DNA of 64,000 nt from NCBI GenBank assembly GCA_014238065.1, contig JABABU010000042.1:62001-126000 (forward strand), read 5' to 3'. Source of the stretch: Actinomycetota bacterium (GTDB lineage Bacteria; Actinomycetota; Acidimicrobiia; Acidimicrobiales; Poriferisodalaceae). The notes below the pieces were generated by a model. It worked only from the letters and a program-made list of their open reading frames with translations, did no database searches and was not told where the DNA came from. A program made the position numbers and the translations under genes. Below are positions 1-8,857 of this stretch, in pieces. Position 1 is the first letter of the stretch. Every line of letters begins with the position of its first letter.

Positions 1-326
1 AGGTACAGCGCACCAGTGGTTGCCCGCTGGCTGAGTCGCTGGGTGTGGGTGCCGGCATCAGGTCCGGTCGGCCCGCCGGTGGCGCCGCGACCGGCCGCGA
101 ACCCCTTGACATCGCCTCCCGCGCAGAATGCTCCACCGGCACCGGTGATGACGACGCAACGTACGTCAGGATTGGTCTCGAAGTTGGTCAGCACTGACGC
201 GAGTGCGCCGTTCATCTGGTCGGACATAGCGTTGCGCGCCTCAGGGCGGTTGAGCGTGACGATGCCGACCCCACTGTCGGAGATCTCAGCGAGGAGATCG
301 TCGGTGCCGGTGTCGATGGAAGCCAT
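1..326 (-). CDS. Enoyl-CoA hydratase/isomerase (3' part off the window)
   Basis: This is the N-terminal ~108 residues of a crotonase-fold protein; the C-terminus lies beyond the left edge. The start is the ATG at 326. The translation shows the family's NRPEARNAM segment and the oxyanion-hole/active-site stretch FCAGGDVKGFA. The family hydrates or isomerises acyl-CoA esters in beta-oxidation and related pathways. It lies 13 bp downstream of the acyl-CoA dehydrogenase at 340-1599, so the two are probably co-transcribed and act in consecutive steps. The exact substrate cannot be read from the fragment. Confidence 0.9.
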   Translation of the reverse strand, partial: MASIDTGTDDLLAEISDSGVGIVTLNRPEARNAMSDQMNGALASVLTNFETNPDVRCVVITGAGGAFCAGGDVKGFAAGRGATGGPTGPDAGTHTQRLSQRATTGALY

Positions 327-339
327 GGGAGTGAGCCTT

Positions 340-1599
340 TCAGCCGTTCTTTGGAAGTTCTTTGAACGCGGTGGTGGATGGGGGGCCGGGCTCCTTCGGG
401 AGCCCGAGCACTCGCTCGCCGATGATGTTGCGTTGAACCTGGTCGGTGCCGCCGTATATGGCGGGAGCGGGTGAGAAGAGAGCGATGCCCTGCACGACGC
501 CTCCCGTCGAACTAGAGGACCCCATCAACATGGCGTCGGACCCGATGACGGATGAGCCGACATCGCGGAACCGCCGGAACTGTTCGCTCATCATCAGTTT
601 CGAAATGTTCCCCTCAGCGCCGGATCGCTGGTTCGGGACCCGTGCCCTCTGGCCGCTGAGGCGGTTGACCTCGAGCAACGAGTACAGCTTCATCAACTCC
701 TGGCGCGTGGAGCCTTTCTCCCAGGCGCTATTGCTCTTGGCCTTCGCCACCAGGAAGTCGAACAAACCTTTTCCGATGCCGGTGCCCGACGTCCCCCGCT
801 GACCGACGGCCCGCCCGACGATGTCGCCGGCCCGCTTGTCGAGGTTTCCCGCGATCGAGCCAGGCATGCACGACGGCACAGCCACGTTCGATGCCCCGAG
901 GCTCGCTCGCTCCCACATGAGCGTCGTGTTCGCAACGCGCCACCCGTCGTTGCGGTCACCAATCGCGTCAGAGTCGTTGGTTGTCGCCTCGTTGAGAAAG
1001 ACCTCATTGAACATTGCCCTGCCAGTCATCTCCCTCAGGGGTCGAACCTCTACTCCTGGTTGATGCATCGAGATGGCGAAATAGGTGATTCCACGGTGCT
1101 TCGGCGCGTCTGCGTCGGTGCGTGCGATCAGCATTCCCACATCGGCGTACTGGCCACCGGAGGTCCATACCTTCTGGCCGTTGACGGTCCATTCTTCACC
1201 GTCGAGTTCCGCCCTTGTGTTCAGACCTGCGAGATCTGACCCCGCGCCTGGTTCCGAGAACAGCTGACACCACGAATCGGTTCCATCGAGGACGCGGCGA
1301 ACGTAGTGTTCGATCTGTTCTTGTGTGCCGTGTTCGGCGAGGGTGGGTGCCGCCAGCATCGTTCCGATGCCGGTCGGGGGACCGAGAACACCGCTGCTCT
1401 TGAGGGCTCGACTCACGGCTTGGGCTCCTGGTCTCGAATAACCCCTGCCGAAGGCGTGTTCGCCGAGCATCGGGTGCGACAGGCCGGCATCGGTGAGCAT
1501 GGACCACCACTGGGCGACGGTGAGGTCCGGGTCCCAGTTCGCCGAGACCCATTCTGAGACATCGGCCTCGATCTTCTCTGGGCTTGGTTCGACCATCAT
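340..1599 (-). CDS. Acyl-CoA dehydrogenase, FadE-type, 419 aa
   Basis: FAD-dependent acyl-CoA alpha,beta-dehydrogenase. The frame extends far upstream of the true start, but family similarity begins at the ATG at 1599, which has GGAGAGG about 2 nt upstream (ATG 1596 is an alternative). Visible signatures are the substrate/FAD loop FSEPGAGSDLAGLNTRA, the NGQKVWTSG strand and the C-terminal IYGGTDQVQRNIIGERV. The catalytic-Glu motif of medium-chain enzymes (YEGT) reads YGGT here. That occurs in branched-chain or steroid-type FadE proteins, whose base lies elsewhere or on a partner subunit. It heads an operon with the enoyl-CoA hydratase and diverges from serA. Confidence 0.93.
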   Translation of the reverse strand: MMVEPSPEKIEADVSEWVSANWDPDLTVAQWWSMLTDAGLSHPMLGEHAFGRGYSRPGAQAVSRALKSSGVLGPPTGIGTMLAAPTLAEHGTQEQIEHYVRRVLDGTDSWCQLFSEPGAGSDLAGLNTRAELDGEEWTVNGQKVWTSGGQYADVGMLIARTDADAPKHRGITYFAISMHQPGVEVRPLREMTGRAMFNEVFLNEATTNDSDAIGDRNDGWRVANTTLMWERASLGASNVAVPSCMPGSIAGNLDKRAGDIVGRAVGQRGTSGTGIGKGLFDFLVAKAKSNSAWEKGSTRQELMKLYSLLEVNRLSGQRARVPNQRSGAEGNISKLMMSEQFRRFRDVGSSVIGSDAMLMGSSSSTGGVVQGIALFSPAPAIYGGTDQVQRNIIGERVLGLPKEPGPPSTTAFKELPKNG

Positions 1600-1785
1600 T
1601 ACCTCTCCGCAAGAACTCTCGTGAAGGGACTCAACGACCCCACTTTGTCCCAACATGGACCCCGATTGCGAAACCGGCCGGCAGGGTGGAGACGTCTGAG
1701 GATCGTCGCAGTACGCTTGAGGTGACCGTTCAACCACCCGATCGTCCGCTGCGTCCGCCGATCGGCTTGGCCAGAGGTATGTGAC

Positions 1786-3024
1786 ATGCGAATATTGTTT
1801 GCCGACTCTGTGGATGAGGCTCGACTCGAGCCCCTCGTCGCCGCAGGACACGAGTGCATCGTCGAGGCCGCAACGACGGCTGCCGACATGCCAGATCGGA
1901 TCCCGGGCGTCGACGTCCTCGTGGTCCGGGGTACGAAGGTCACCGCCGAAGCGATCGCGGCTTCGGACTCGCTTGGACTCATCGTGCGTGCAGGTGCAGG
2001 TACCGACAACGTGGACACGGCGTCGGCGTCGGCGGCCGGTATCTACGTCTGCAACGTTCCAGGCCGCAACGCAGTGGCCGTGGCCGAGCTCACGATGGGT
2101 CTTCTGCTGGCCATCGACCGACGGATCGCGGATGGAGTGGTTGATCTTCGTCAAGGCCGGTGGAACAAGCAGACATACAGCAAAGCCGAAGGCCTCTACG
2201 GCAAGACACTCGCGGTAGTTGGGCTGGGCGACATCGGTTTCGAGGTTGCACAACGAGCCAAGTCATTCGGGCTCTCTGTCACTGCCCTACGGAAAGACGA
2301 CCGCGGTCACTCTGCGTTGCAACGGATCAGGTCCACGGGCATCCAACTGGTCCCCGACATGGAGCACCTGCTGTCTAGCGCCGACATTGTCTCGCTCCAC
2401 GTACCAGGAGTCGAGGACACTGTCGGAATGGTCGATGCCGCGTTCCTCGCGAAGATGAGGCAAGGCGCTGTTCTGCTCAACACCTCACGCGGCGATGTCG
2501 TCGACGAGGAGGCGCTCATCGCCGCGATGGAGAGCAAAGGCATCAGAGCGGGACTCGACGTGTGGGCCGATGAGCCAAATGGCGGTTCGAGCACCTTCAA
2601 CTCGAGACTGGCCCAGCATGCATCGGTCGTCGGCAGTCACCACATCGGAGCCTCGACCACTCAGGCCCAAGAGAGCGTGGCTGCAGGAACAGTCGAGGTC
2701 ATCTCCGCTTATCTGGCTGGTGACATCGTGAACTGCGTCAACCTCACCAAGGGGGCGACAGGAGCCAGCACCTTGTCGATCCGCCACTACGACGAGGTCG
2801 GCGTGCTCGCTCAGGTGCTGCAGGCGTTGAGGCGGAGCGGGCACAACGTGCAACAGATGCAGAATCAGGTGTTCGTGGGCAGTGGGGCCGCTGTTGCCTC
2901 CATCGGCATCAAGGGAGTCCCAGAGCAGGATCTCCTCGATCAGCTCAGCGACATAGCGGAGGTCATCGGCGTATCTGCGAGTCCGAACTCTCCAAGAGAT
3001 CGTCTTGCCAGGAGAGATCGATGA
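1786..3024 (+). CDS. serA: D-3-phosphoglycerate dehydrogenase-like with ACT domain, 412 aa
   Basis: Oxidises 3-phosphoglycerate to 3-phosphohydroxypyruvate with NAD, the first step of serine synthesis. Substrate-binding segments surround RAGAGTDNVD (about residues 68-77). The Rossmann glycine motif GLGDIG is at residues 146-151. The catalytic His region is GSHHIGAST. A C-terminal ACT-like domain (about residues 320-400) is the usual site of serine feedback. An SD-like AGAGGT precedes the ATG. The end overlaps serC by 4 bp (ATGA), which, with the function of the next gene, makes the assignment firm compared with other 2-hydroxyacid dehydrogenases. Confidence 0.93.
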   Translation: MRILFADSVDEARLEPLVAAGHECIVEAATTAADMPDRIPGVDVLVVRGTKVTAEAIAASDSLGLIVRAGAGTDNVDTASASAAGIYVCNVPGRNAVAVAELTMGLLLAIDRRIADGVVDLRQGRWNKQTYSKAEGLYGKTLAVVGLGDIGFEVAQRAKSFGLSVTALRKDDRGHSALQRIRSTGIQLVPDMEHLLSSADIVSLHVPGVEDTVGMVDAAFLAKMRQGAVLLNTSRGDVVDEEALIAAMESKGIRAGLDVWADEPNGGSSTFNSRLAQHASVVGSHHIGASTTQAQESVAAGTVEVISAYLAGDIVNCVNLTKGATGASTLSIRHYDEVGVLAQVLQALRRSGHNVQQMQNQVFVGSGAAVASIGIKGVPEQDLLDQLSDIAEVIGVSASPNSPRDRLARRDR

Positions 3025-4103
3025 AACGTCTTCACAACTTCTGCGCTGGTCCATGCACCCTTCCCGTGACGGTGCTGGAACAGCTCGCGGACGACATCGT
3101 GGACTTCAAGGGGTCTGGCATGTCGCTCATCGAGATGAGCCACAGAGCGCAGATCTACGACGAGATCCACCACGGAACCGTGAACTCGCTTCGTCGTCTC
3201 TACGGCGCACCCGACGATGTCGACATACTGCTGTTGCAGGGTGGGGCGAGTCTTCAGTTCGCGATGGCGCCGATGAACGTGTTGGGCGAGTCTGACAAGG
3301 CTGGGTACGTGTTGTCAGGGACCTGGGGCAAGAAGGCCTACGAGGATGCCCAACTATGCGGAACCGTGTACCCGGCATGGACCGGTGCAGAAGAGGGGTA
3401 CTCGCGGATGCCGGATCCTTCGGAGATCATTGTCGAGGACGACACCCGTTACCTGCATGTCACGTCGAACGAGACGATCGGAGGGATCCGGATGGCGGAT
3501 TTTCACGATCACGGTGTCCGCCAGGTGGCCGACATGAGTTCTGACTACCTGAGTCGCCCCATTCCGTGGGACCTGTTCGATGTCGTGTATGGAGGCGCTC
3601 AGAAGAATCTTGGACCAGCCGGCCTCGCAGTGGTGTTCGTTCGCCGATCTGTCCTCGACAACGACCTGTCGCACCTGCCGAGCTATCTTCGCTACGACCT
3701 CCATTCCGAAGCCGACTCGCTCGCCAACACTCCTCCTGTTTTCGCCATCTGGGCCACGGGCCTGATGCTGGATTGGATGGAAGAGAAAGGCGGCGTCGAG
3801 GGGATGCAGGGCCGCGCTTCGCGGCGCTCGTCCATGATCTATGACGCAATCGAGTCGAGTGATGGTTTCTATCGGAGTCCGGTTCGAGCCGACGACCGAT
3901 CGCACATGAACATCGTGTTCACGCTCGCCGACGCTGAACTCGAGGCTGACTTCTTCGCTGAGGCCGATGCGCTGGGCCTCGCTAACTTGAAGGGTCACCG
4001 CTCGGTAGGCGGGGCGAGAGCCAGCGTGTACAACGCCTTGCCAACCGAGTCAGTCCGCGTTCTCGTCGACTTCATGGCGGCGTTCGCCTCGGCCAAGGGC
4101 TGA
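3021..4103 (+). CDS. serC: Phosphoserine aminotransferase, 360 aa
   Basis: PLP-dependent class V aminotransferase converting 3-phosphohydroxypyruvate and glutamate to phosphoserine. The N-terminus NFCAGPCTLP matches the family's NFxAGPxxLP opening. LLQGGASLQF is the phosphate/PLP-binding segment. The Schiff-base lysine is K195 in YGGAQKNLGPAG. The length is the usual ~360 aa. It overlaps serA by 4 bp and is followed after 1 bp by the DUF1015 gene. No serB phosphatase lies in the window, so the last step is encoded elsewhere. Confidence 0.96.
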   Translation: MKRLHNFCAGPCTLPVTVLEQLADDIVDFKGSGMSLIEMSHRAQIYDEIHHGTVNSLRRLYGAPDDVDILLLQGGASLQFAMAPMNVLGESDKAGYVLSGTWGKKAYEDAQLCGTVYPAWTGAEEGYSRMPDPSEIIVEDDTRYLHVTSNETIGGIRMADFHDHGVRQVADMSSDYLSRPIPWDLFDVVYGGAQKNLGPAGLAVVFVRRSVLDNDLSHLPSYLRYDLHSEADSLANTPPVFAIWATGLMLDWMEEKGGVEGMQGRASRRSSMIYDAIESSDGFYRSPVRADDRSHMNIVFTLADAELEADFFAEADALGLANLKGHRSVGGARASVYNALPTESVRVLVDFMAAFASAKG

Positions 4104-4104
4104 G

Positions 4105-5298
4105 ATGGCAGATCTCGTTCCTCTTCGTCTTCAGCTCGTCGAGCCTGGATGGGCCGACCGCGTTCCTTCGCCCGCGCACGATTCGATGAACGCGAAGGAG
4201 CGGCGCGCGTACCTCGAAGAATGCCCCGACAGCTATTTCGCGGTGACTCGCTCGCTCGATGATCTACCGGTCGGGACAGAGATGACAGTCAACGAGCTGC
4301 TGAGCCTCGGGCGTGACTCCCTCGACCTCCTGGTGGAGAAAGGCGCCTTCGGCGAGCTGCGCGAGCCAGGAATGTACGTCTACGGACTCGACGATGGGCG
4401 GCACTCCCAGGCCGGAATTCTCTGTGGGTCCAGCACCACCGATTTCGAGCACGGACTGATCAGAGCCCATGAGCGAGTCTTCGGGGCGCAACGTGATCAT
4501 CTGGCCAAACACTTTGAGATCGTCGGCAGTCAGTCGAGTCCGATCGTGATGGCTCACCGTGACAACGACGCCATCGACGCCATCGTGACCAGTGCGATGC
4601 AGCAACAGCCTCTGCTCGACTTCGTGATGCCAGATGGGCTTCGCCAGAGGATCTGGCCGCTCGACGACAGTCTCAGTCGGACAGTGAAGGAACTCGTGGC
4701 CGACACGCCGCTGTACATCATCGACGGTCATCACAGAACGGGAGCAGCTCAGGCCTACCTGTTCGAGGCCGGTCCTGGTTCTGCGGACCACATGCTCACG
4801 GCGGTTTTTCCGGCTAGTCAAATGCGTTCGCTCGCATTCCACCGTTGGCTCCGCAGCGACGACGACTGCCGATGGCTGTTCGAAGGAATGACGGAGCGCT
4901 TCCCGACGAGGACGATGGCGAGCGATGAACTCGATGGGCTTCATGTCGATGAGCTTGCGATCTACCACCGTCGTGAATGGACAGCGGTCGAGTTACCGAA
5001 CCTTCCAGATGGCGATGCGCTGTCGCGCCTCGATCCTGTCCGATTGCAGCGGCATCTACTCGGGCCTCACGTCGGTATCGACGAGAGTGCGCCCCGGTCC
5101 CGGCTCGACTATGTGTCCGACAAGACGATCGGGCAGCTGATGGAACTTGTCGACCACGGGTCGGGCGCTTTGGTGTTGATGCGTCCCATCGAGATGGGTG
5201 CGCTGTTCGACGTCGCTGACGCTGGTCAGATCATGCCGCCGAAGTCGACATACTTCATGCCCAAGGCGCGGTCTGGCGTCGTCCTTCGGCCCTTGTGA
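4105..5298 (+). CDS. DUF1015 family protein in the serine operon, 397 aa
   Basis: Conserved protein of the DUF1015 family, which often sits next to serA/serC; its function is not settled. The recognisable signature is IIDGHHR around residues 205-211. It resembles the G-x-x-R active-site motif of the ParB/sulfiredoxin fold, the fold of the free-serine kinases SerK and SbnI. Mid-protein SSPIVMAHRDND and the C-terminal SDKTIGQLMELV also fit the family. The start lies 1 bp after the serC stop, so translation is probably coupled. A role in phosphoserine/serine metabolism, for example as an L-serine kinase, is inferred from context and motif only. Confidence 0.85.
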   Translation: MADLVPLRLQLVEPGWADRVPSPAHDSMNAKERRAYLEECPDSYFAVTRSLDDLPVGTEMTVNELLSLGRDSLDLLVEKGAFGELREPGMYVYGLDDGRHSQAGILCGSSTTDFEHGLIRAHERVFGAQRDHLAKHFEIVGSQSSPIVMAHRDNDAIDAIVTSAMQQQPLLDFVMPDGLRQRIWPLDDSLSRTVKELVADTPLYIIDGHHRTGAAQAYLFEAGPGSADHMLTAVFPASQMRSLAFHRWLRSDDDCRWLFEGMTERFPTRTMASDELDGLHVDELAIYHRREWTAVELPNLPDGDALSRLDPVRLQRHLLGPHVGIDESAPRSRLDYVSDKTIGQLMELVDHGSGALVLMRPIEMGALFDVADAGQIMPPKSTYFMPKARSGVVLRPL

Positions 5299-5311
5299 CA
5301 GGCTGAGGAAC

Positions 5312-6205
5312 GTGAAGGTTCCTCCCGACCACGGCCAGGTTGCCGTTGTCATCAATCCGGTCGCTGGCCGAGGCAGAGGCGCCAAGGTCGCACCCGAGAT
5401 TCGGTCACGGATTGGGGGGCTGTCGAATATCGAAGTCATCGTTCCGTCGTCACGAGAGGCCTCCTACTCGCAACTGAAGGACCTCGCGCCCGAGGTCGAT
5501 CGACTCATCGTGGTCGGTGGAGACGGCATGGTTCATGCAGCAGCCCAATACGTGGCGGCGCGCCATCCCACAACTGTCCTTGGGGTCATCGGCCTTGGTA
5601 CTGGCAACGACTTCGCGGCCGCAGTTGGACTTGATACCGATCTCGACGTCGCGCTCGAGCAGGCGTTCTCGGAACCAGCGCCTGTGGACGCGTTGGCTGT
5701 CGGAGACGACTGGGTCACGACAGTCGTCACGTTCGGTTTCGCCGCTCAGGTGAACGAGAGAGCCGAGCGGATGGCGTTTCCGCGGGGCTCGTCTCGATAC
5801 ACGGTGGCGACCTTGCTCGAAACTCCGAGAGTGTCGGGCGTCCCGGTCGAGATGACTCTCGACGGCGTGAGGTCGCGTCACGACGTCATGATGGCTGCCG
5901 TCGCAAACACGGCGCTGTTCGGAGGCGGTATGCGAATCGCGCCGGATGCGAGCCATTCGGACGGTCGTCTCGACGTGGTGCTCATCGACGAGGTCTCTCG
6001 CGCGACGCTGCTTCGAGTCCTCCCGCGCGCATTCTCGGGAGGTCACGTCGCACATCCGGCGGTCTCGGTTTCCAGAGGCTCGATCGTAGAATTCGCCTCG
6101 CCTCACCAACGAAGAGTGCGAGCTGACGGGGAGGCCCTCGGCATACTTCCGATCAGAGTCGAGTCGGTGCCAGGGGCCCTACTCGTTGCCGGCGCGAACG
6201 GGTGA
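5312..6205 (+). CDS. Diacylglycerol/lipid kinase family protein (YegS-like), 297 aa
   Basis: Lipid kinase of the DAGK-catalytic superfamily, transferring phosphate from ATP to a lipid hydroxyl. Three motifs show this: the N-terminal INPVAGRGRG, the nucleotide-binding VVGGDGMVHAAAQ and GTGNDFAAAVG. The open frame extends upstream into the DUF1015 gene. GTG 5312 is preferred because it has a GAGGAA Shine-Dalgarno sequence and similarity begins there. It lies 13 bp after DUF1015 and is probably part of the same transcript, although no functional link to serine is obvious beyond phosphatidylserine supply. Its 3' end overlaps the convergent nitroreductase by 27 bp. Confidence 0.92.
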   Translation: MKVPPDHGQVAVVINPVAGRGRGAKVAPEIRSRIGGLSNIEVIVPSSREASYSQLKDLAPEVDRLIVVGGDGMVHAAAQYVAARHPTTVLGVIGLGTGNDFAAAVGLDTDLDVALEQAFSEPAPVDALAVGDDWVTTVVTFGFAAQVNERAERMAFPRGSSRYTVATLLETPRVSGVPVEMTLDGVRSRHDVMMAAVANTALFGGGMRIAPDASHSDGRLDVVLIDEVSRATLLRVLPRAFSGGHVAHPAVSVSRGSIVEFASPHQRRVRADGEALGILPIRVESVPGALLVAGANG

Positions 6206-6835
6206 ACGCCAGGCGTTGAGGTAGGTGATCTCCTCGGCCGGCCGCCGTGGGGCAGGACTGAAGGAGTCGCCGGTGTAGTACGCCACCGGGAGCAGGGCCG
6301 TCTGGGTCACCGTGTCGGGTATTCCGAGCAGTTCTGCGATCTCCTGCTCGTGCTCGAGATGGAAGGTGGTCCACGTCGATCCGAGACCACGGGCCCGCAG
6401 CGCCACCTGAAAGCTCCAGACACCGGGCAGGTTGGACCCGTAGTAGCCCGCCGCCGGTTCGACGGGACGGTCGAGCCGAATGGGTATCACCATCAGCGGA
6501 ACCTCTGCCATGTGTTCGACCAGGAAGAGGGACGAGCCGATCACGCGCTGCTGGCGCGGATCCATGCCCTGTCGGGCTGCCACCTCGATGTTGCGCTGGA
6601 GATATGGGCGACCGACTCGCGCATAGACCTCGGCGATGGCGGACTTCTTGTCAGGATCATCGACGAGCAGCCAGCGGTTGCGTTGGGTGTTGCCGCCCTG
6701 GGGAGCACCGCCTGCGAGCTGGATACATTCGAGTACGGTCTCGATCGGCACATTCCGCGTCAGGTCGAGACGGAACCTGACCTGCTTCGTCGTGAGCAGC
6801 AACTCGTCGATCTGGTCCAGATCGAAGTTGGTCAC
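6179..6835 (-). CDS. Nitroreductase family protein, 218 aa
   Basis: FMN-dependent NAD(P)H oxidoreductase of the nitroreductase fold. It shows the FMN-phosphate region KQVRFRLD near the N-terminus, APQGGNTQRNRWLLVDD (the PS/NxQ-type FMN contact) and the C-terminal ITYLNAWRSPVR. It resembles the actinobacterial nitroreductases of about 215 aa. The start is GTG 6835, with a G-rich GGGGGGAA Shine-Dalgarno sequence upstream. It lies 25 bp downstream of the MBL hydrolase gene. The physiological electron acceptor is unknown. Confidence 0.9.
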   Translation of the reverse strand: MTNFDLDQIDELLLTTKQVRFRLDLTRNVPIETVLECIQLAGGAPQGGNTQRNRWLLVDDPDKKSAIAEVYARVGRPYLQRNIEVAARQGMDPRQQRVIGSSLFLVEHMAEVPLMVIPIRLDRPVEPAAGYYGSNLPGVWSFQVALRARGLGSTWTTFHLEHEQEIAELLGIPDTVTQTALLPVAYYTGDSFSPAPRRPAEEITYLNAWRSPVRAGNE

Positions 6836-6860
6836 TTCTGTTCCCCCCGATGCTCGCGTT

Positions 6861-7733
6861 TCATGAGATCAGCTGCCATCCATCATCTGTCGAGCGGAGG
6901 TGACCCGCTGTCGGGGGAGCGAAGTGGGTGCCGATGACCAGCACCGAATCGGCCTCCCATTCTGCGAATCGTGTTCTGCGAGTTGCCGTGGCTTGCGCTG
7001 GGTCGACATCGGCCGTCGAGAAGATCTCGGGTCTCTGCAGCTGAATAGGGTGATGCGACATGTCGCCGATGATGACCGCGTGCTGGCCTTCGGACTCGAT
7101 TCTGACACTGACGTGCCCTGGCGTGTGGCCAACTGTCGGTTGGAGGCGAATGCCATCGGCGATGACATGGTCGCCTGGTACGAAGTCAGCGAGACCAGCG
7201 TGGAGGATCGGTTCGACCGAATCGGCAAAGGTGGCCTTTGTCAGGTCGTCGGTTTGGCGTACCCAATAGTTGTATTCGTCAGACCCGAAGAGGTACCTCG
7301 CGTTTGGAAATGTCGGTAACCATTCGCCGTCAACGAGATTGGTGTTCCACCCGACGTGATCGACGTGCAGATGAGTGCACACAACGCTGTCGACACCTTC
7401 CGGTGGATAACCGGCGGCTGTCATTTCGTCGAGAAATGAAGTCGCCAGTTGATCGAACGACCAGAAATCCCTGGGTTTGTCGTTGCCGACGCAGGTGTCG
7501 ACGAGAGCGACATGGGTTCCGGTGTCGATGATCAACGCTTGAACCCGGAGCGGGAAAACGCTGGGATCATCATCGAGGAACGGCTCGATCCATGGGATCG
7601 AAGCGACCACTTCGGGCTTCGCGTCAGGAAGGAAACGCTCGATCCGCCACCACAGGTCTTGTTCGACGATGCTCGTCACCTTGGTCGAACCCACGGTCCA
7701 TGACAGCCCGGTCGCCAGATCGCGTCCACTCAT
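6861..7733 (-). CDS. MBL-fold metallo-hydrolase, 290 aa
   Basis: Metallo-beta-lactamase-fold hydrolase of the AttM/quorum-quenching-like group. The zinc motif HLHVDH (TH-LHVDHVGW) is present, followed by a second ligand region TVGHTPGHVS and IGDMSHHP, and a late His in IGTHFAPPTAGH. The longer upstream extension of the frame lacks similarity. ATG 7733 is chosen because GGGAAGCGGG precedes it and the MBL sequence (TVGSTKVTSI) starts just after. The substrate could be a lactone or another ester. It shares orientation with the nitroreductase downstream. Confidence 0.9.
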   Translation of the reverse strand: MSGRDLATGLSWTVGSTKVTSIVEQDLWWRIERFLPDAKPEVVASIPWIEPFLDDDPSVFPLRVQALIIDTGTHVALVDTCVGNDKPRDFWSFDQLATSFLDEMTAAGYPPEGVDSVVCTHLHVDHVGWNTNLVDGEWLPTFPNARYLFGSDEYNYWVRQTDDLTKATFADSVEPILHAGLADFVPGDHVIADGIRLQPTVGHTPGHVSVRIESEGQHAVIIGDMSHHPIQLQRPEIFSTADVDPAQATATRRTRFAEWEADSVLVIGTHFAPPTAGHLRSTDDGWQLIS

Positions 7734-7831
7734 CGTGCGTCCCGCTTCCCCGTCGTCACCGCCGGTGACAGTAATCGAGCCACCGCAGCGAGGCCGAGGA
7801 ACTCTTCTGGCAAGATCACCGTGGCGCTTCG

Positions 7832-8857
7832 TCAGATGGATCTGCCCCGTTGTCGTAGGCGTTCTGCGATCTTGTCGGCGTAGGAGAAAATGGCGGGAAC
7901 TCCGCCTGAATGGATGACCAGCACGGTGCTTCCCGCCTCGAGTCGCCCAGCGCGTGCGTAGTCGAAGAGAGCAGCGAACACCTTCCCGCTGTACACCGGA
8001 TCCACGAGAATCCCTTCCGCCGTCGCGAGATCGATGATGGCGTCGAGACATGCGTCGGTCGCATCCCCGTACTCGGCGCCAACGAAGCCCGCTGTCAACT
8101 CGATGTGTGCTGGCAGATGCTTATACGGAACGGAGAGAAGTCCGCTGATATCGCCCCACCATCGCTCGACGTTCCTTCTACATGTGGCGGCATCACGGTT
8201 CACGCTGACGCCGATGAAAGTTGGATGCCTGTCAGAGTGGTGAAACCCGAAGAGTGAGCCGCTGAAAACCCCTCCGGTCCCGACTGGGGTGAAGACGGTG
8301 TCGAACTCGACATCGTGTTCACTTGCTTGTTGGAGTATCTCGAGCGCCCCGTCGACGTAGGCCAGGCAGCTCGTCGGGGTCGAGCCGCTGACCGGTATGT
8401 AGTAGGGCCGTCGTCCTCGTTCGATCAGCGCAGAACACGCGGTGACCGCGTGACTTTCTAGGTCCCAGTGGTCTTCGACGTCGACGATGATCGTTTCTGC
8501 GCCCATCAACTGAACTGTGAGGAGATTGGCCTGCATAGCGGTGTGCTCGTCGCGGCTGAGGACCACGCAGCATTCCATGCCGATCCGACGTGCAGCTGCG
8601 GTGACGAGGCGAGCAAGATTGCTCTGCGAACTTCCGCAGGTGACCAGCGTGTCGGCTCCAGCCCCGATTGCGAGTGGAAGTTCGAACTCGAGCTTGCGTG
8701 GTTTGTCACCACCTAGCGCGAGGTCGGTGAGATCGTCTCGTTTGATCCACAGATCGAGGTCGAGTTGGGCCGAGAGTGCATCGAGTCGCTGCAGGGGCGT
8801 TGGACGCCGAGTGAGTTCAATGCGCGGATGGAGCGCCAGCTGCTCTCGAAGTGTCAT
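7832..8857 (-). CDS. PLP-dependent D-cysteine desulfhydrase / ACC deaminase family, 341 aa
   Basis: Fold-type II PLP enzyme that breaks D-cysteine or 1-aminocyclopropane-1-carboxylate by deamination. It has the conserved lysine segment GGDKPRKLEFEL (Schiff-base Lys about residue 55), the phosphate-binding PVGTGGVFSG and the C-terminal IHSGGVPAIFSY. The usual QSNHxR active-site segment reads QSNLAR, so the His common in both families is replaced by Leu, which may shift the substrate. It overlaps the upstream esterase by 4 bp (ATGA), so the pair is translationally coupled. Confidence 0.9.
   Translation of the reverse strand: MTLREQLALHPRIELTRRPTPLQRLDALSAQLDLDLWIKRDDLTDLALGGDKPRKLEFELPLAIGAGADTLVTCGSSQSNLARLVTAAARRIGMECCVVLSRDEHTAMQANLLTVQLMGAETIIVDVEDHWDLESHAVTACSALIERGRRPYYIPVSGSTPTSCLAYVDGALEILQQASEHDVEFDTVFTPVGTGGVFSGSLFGFHHSDRHPTFIGVSVNRDAATCRRNVERWWGDISGLLSVPYKHLPAHIELTAGFVGAEYGDATDACLDAIIDLATAEGILVDPVYSGKVFAALFDYARAGRLEAGSTVLVIHSGGVPAIFSYADKIAERLRQRGRSI

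Noticed and set aside
1600-2253. N-terminal extension of the acyl-CoA dehydrogenase
   Set aside because: The frame is open but overlaps serA on the other strand and has no similarity; GGAGAGG marks the start at 1599.
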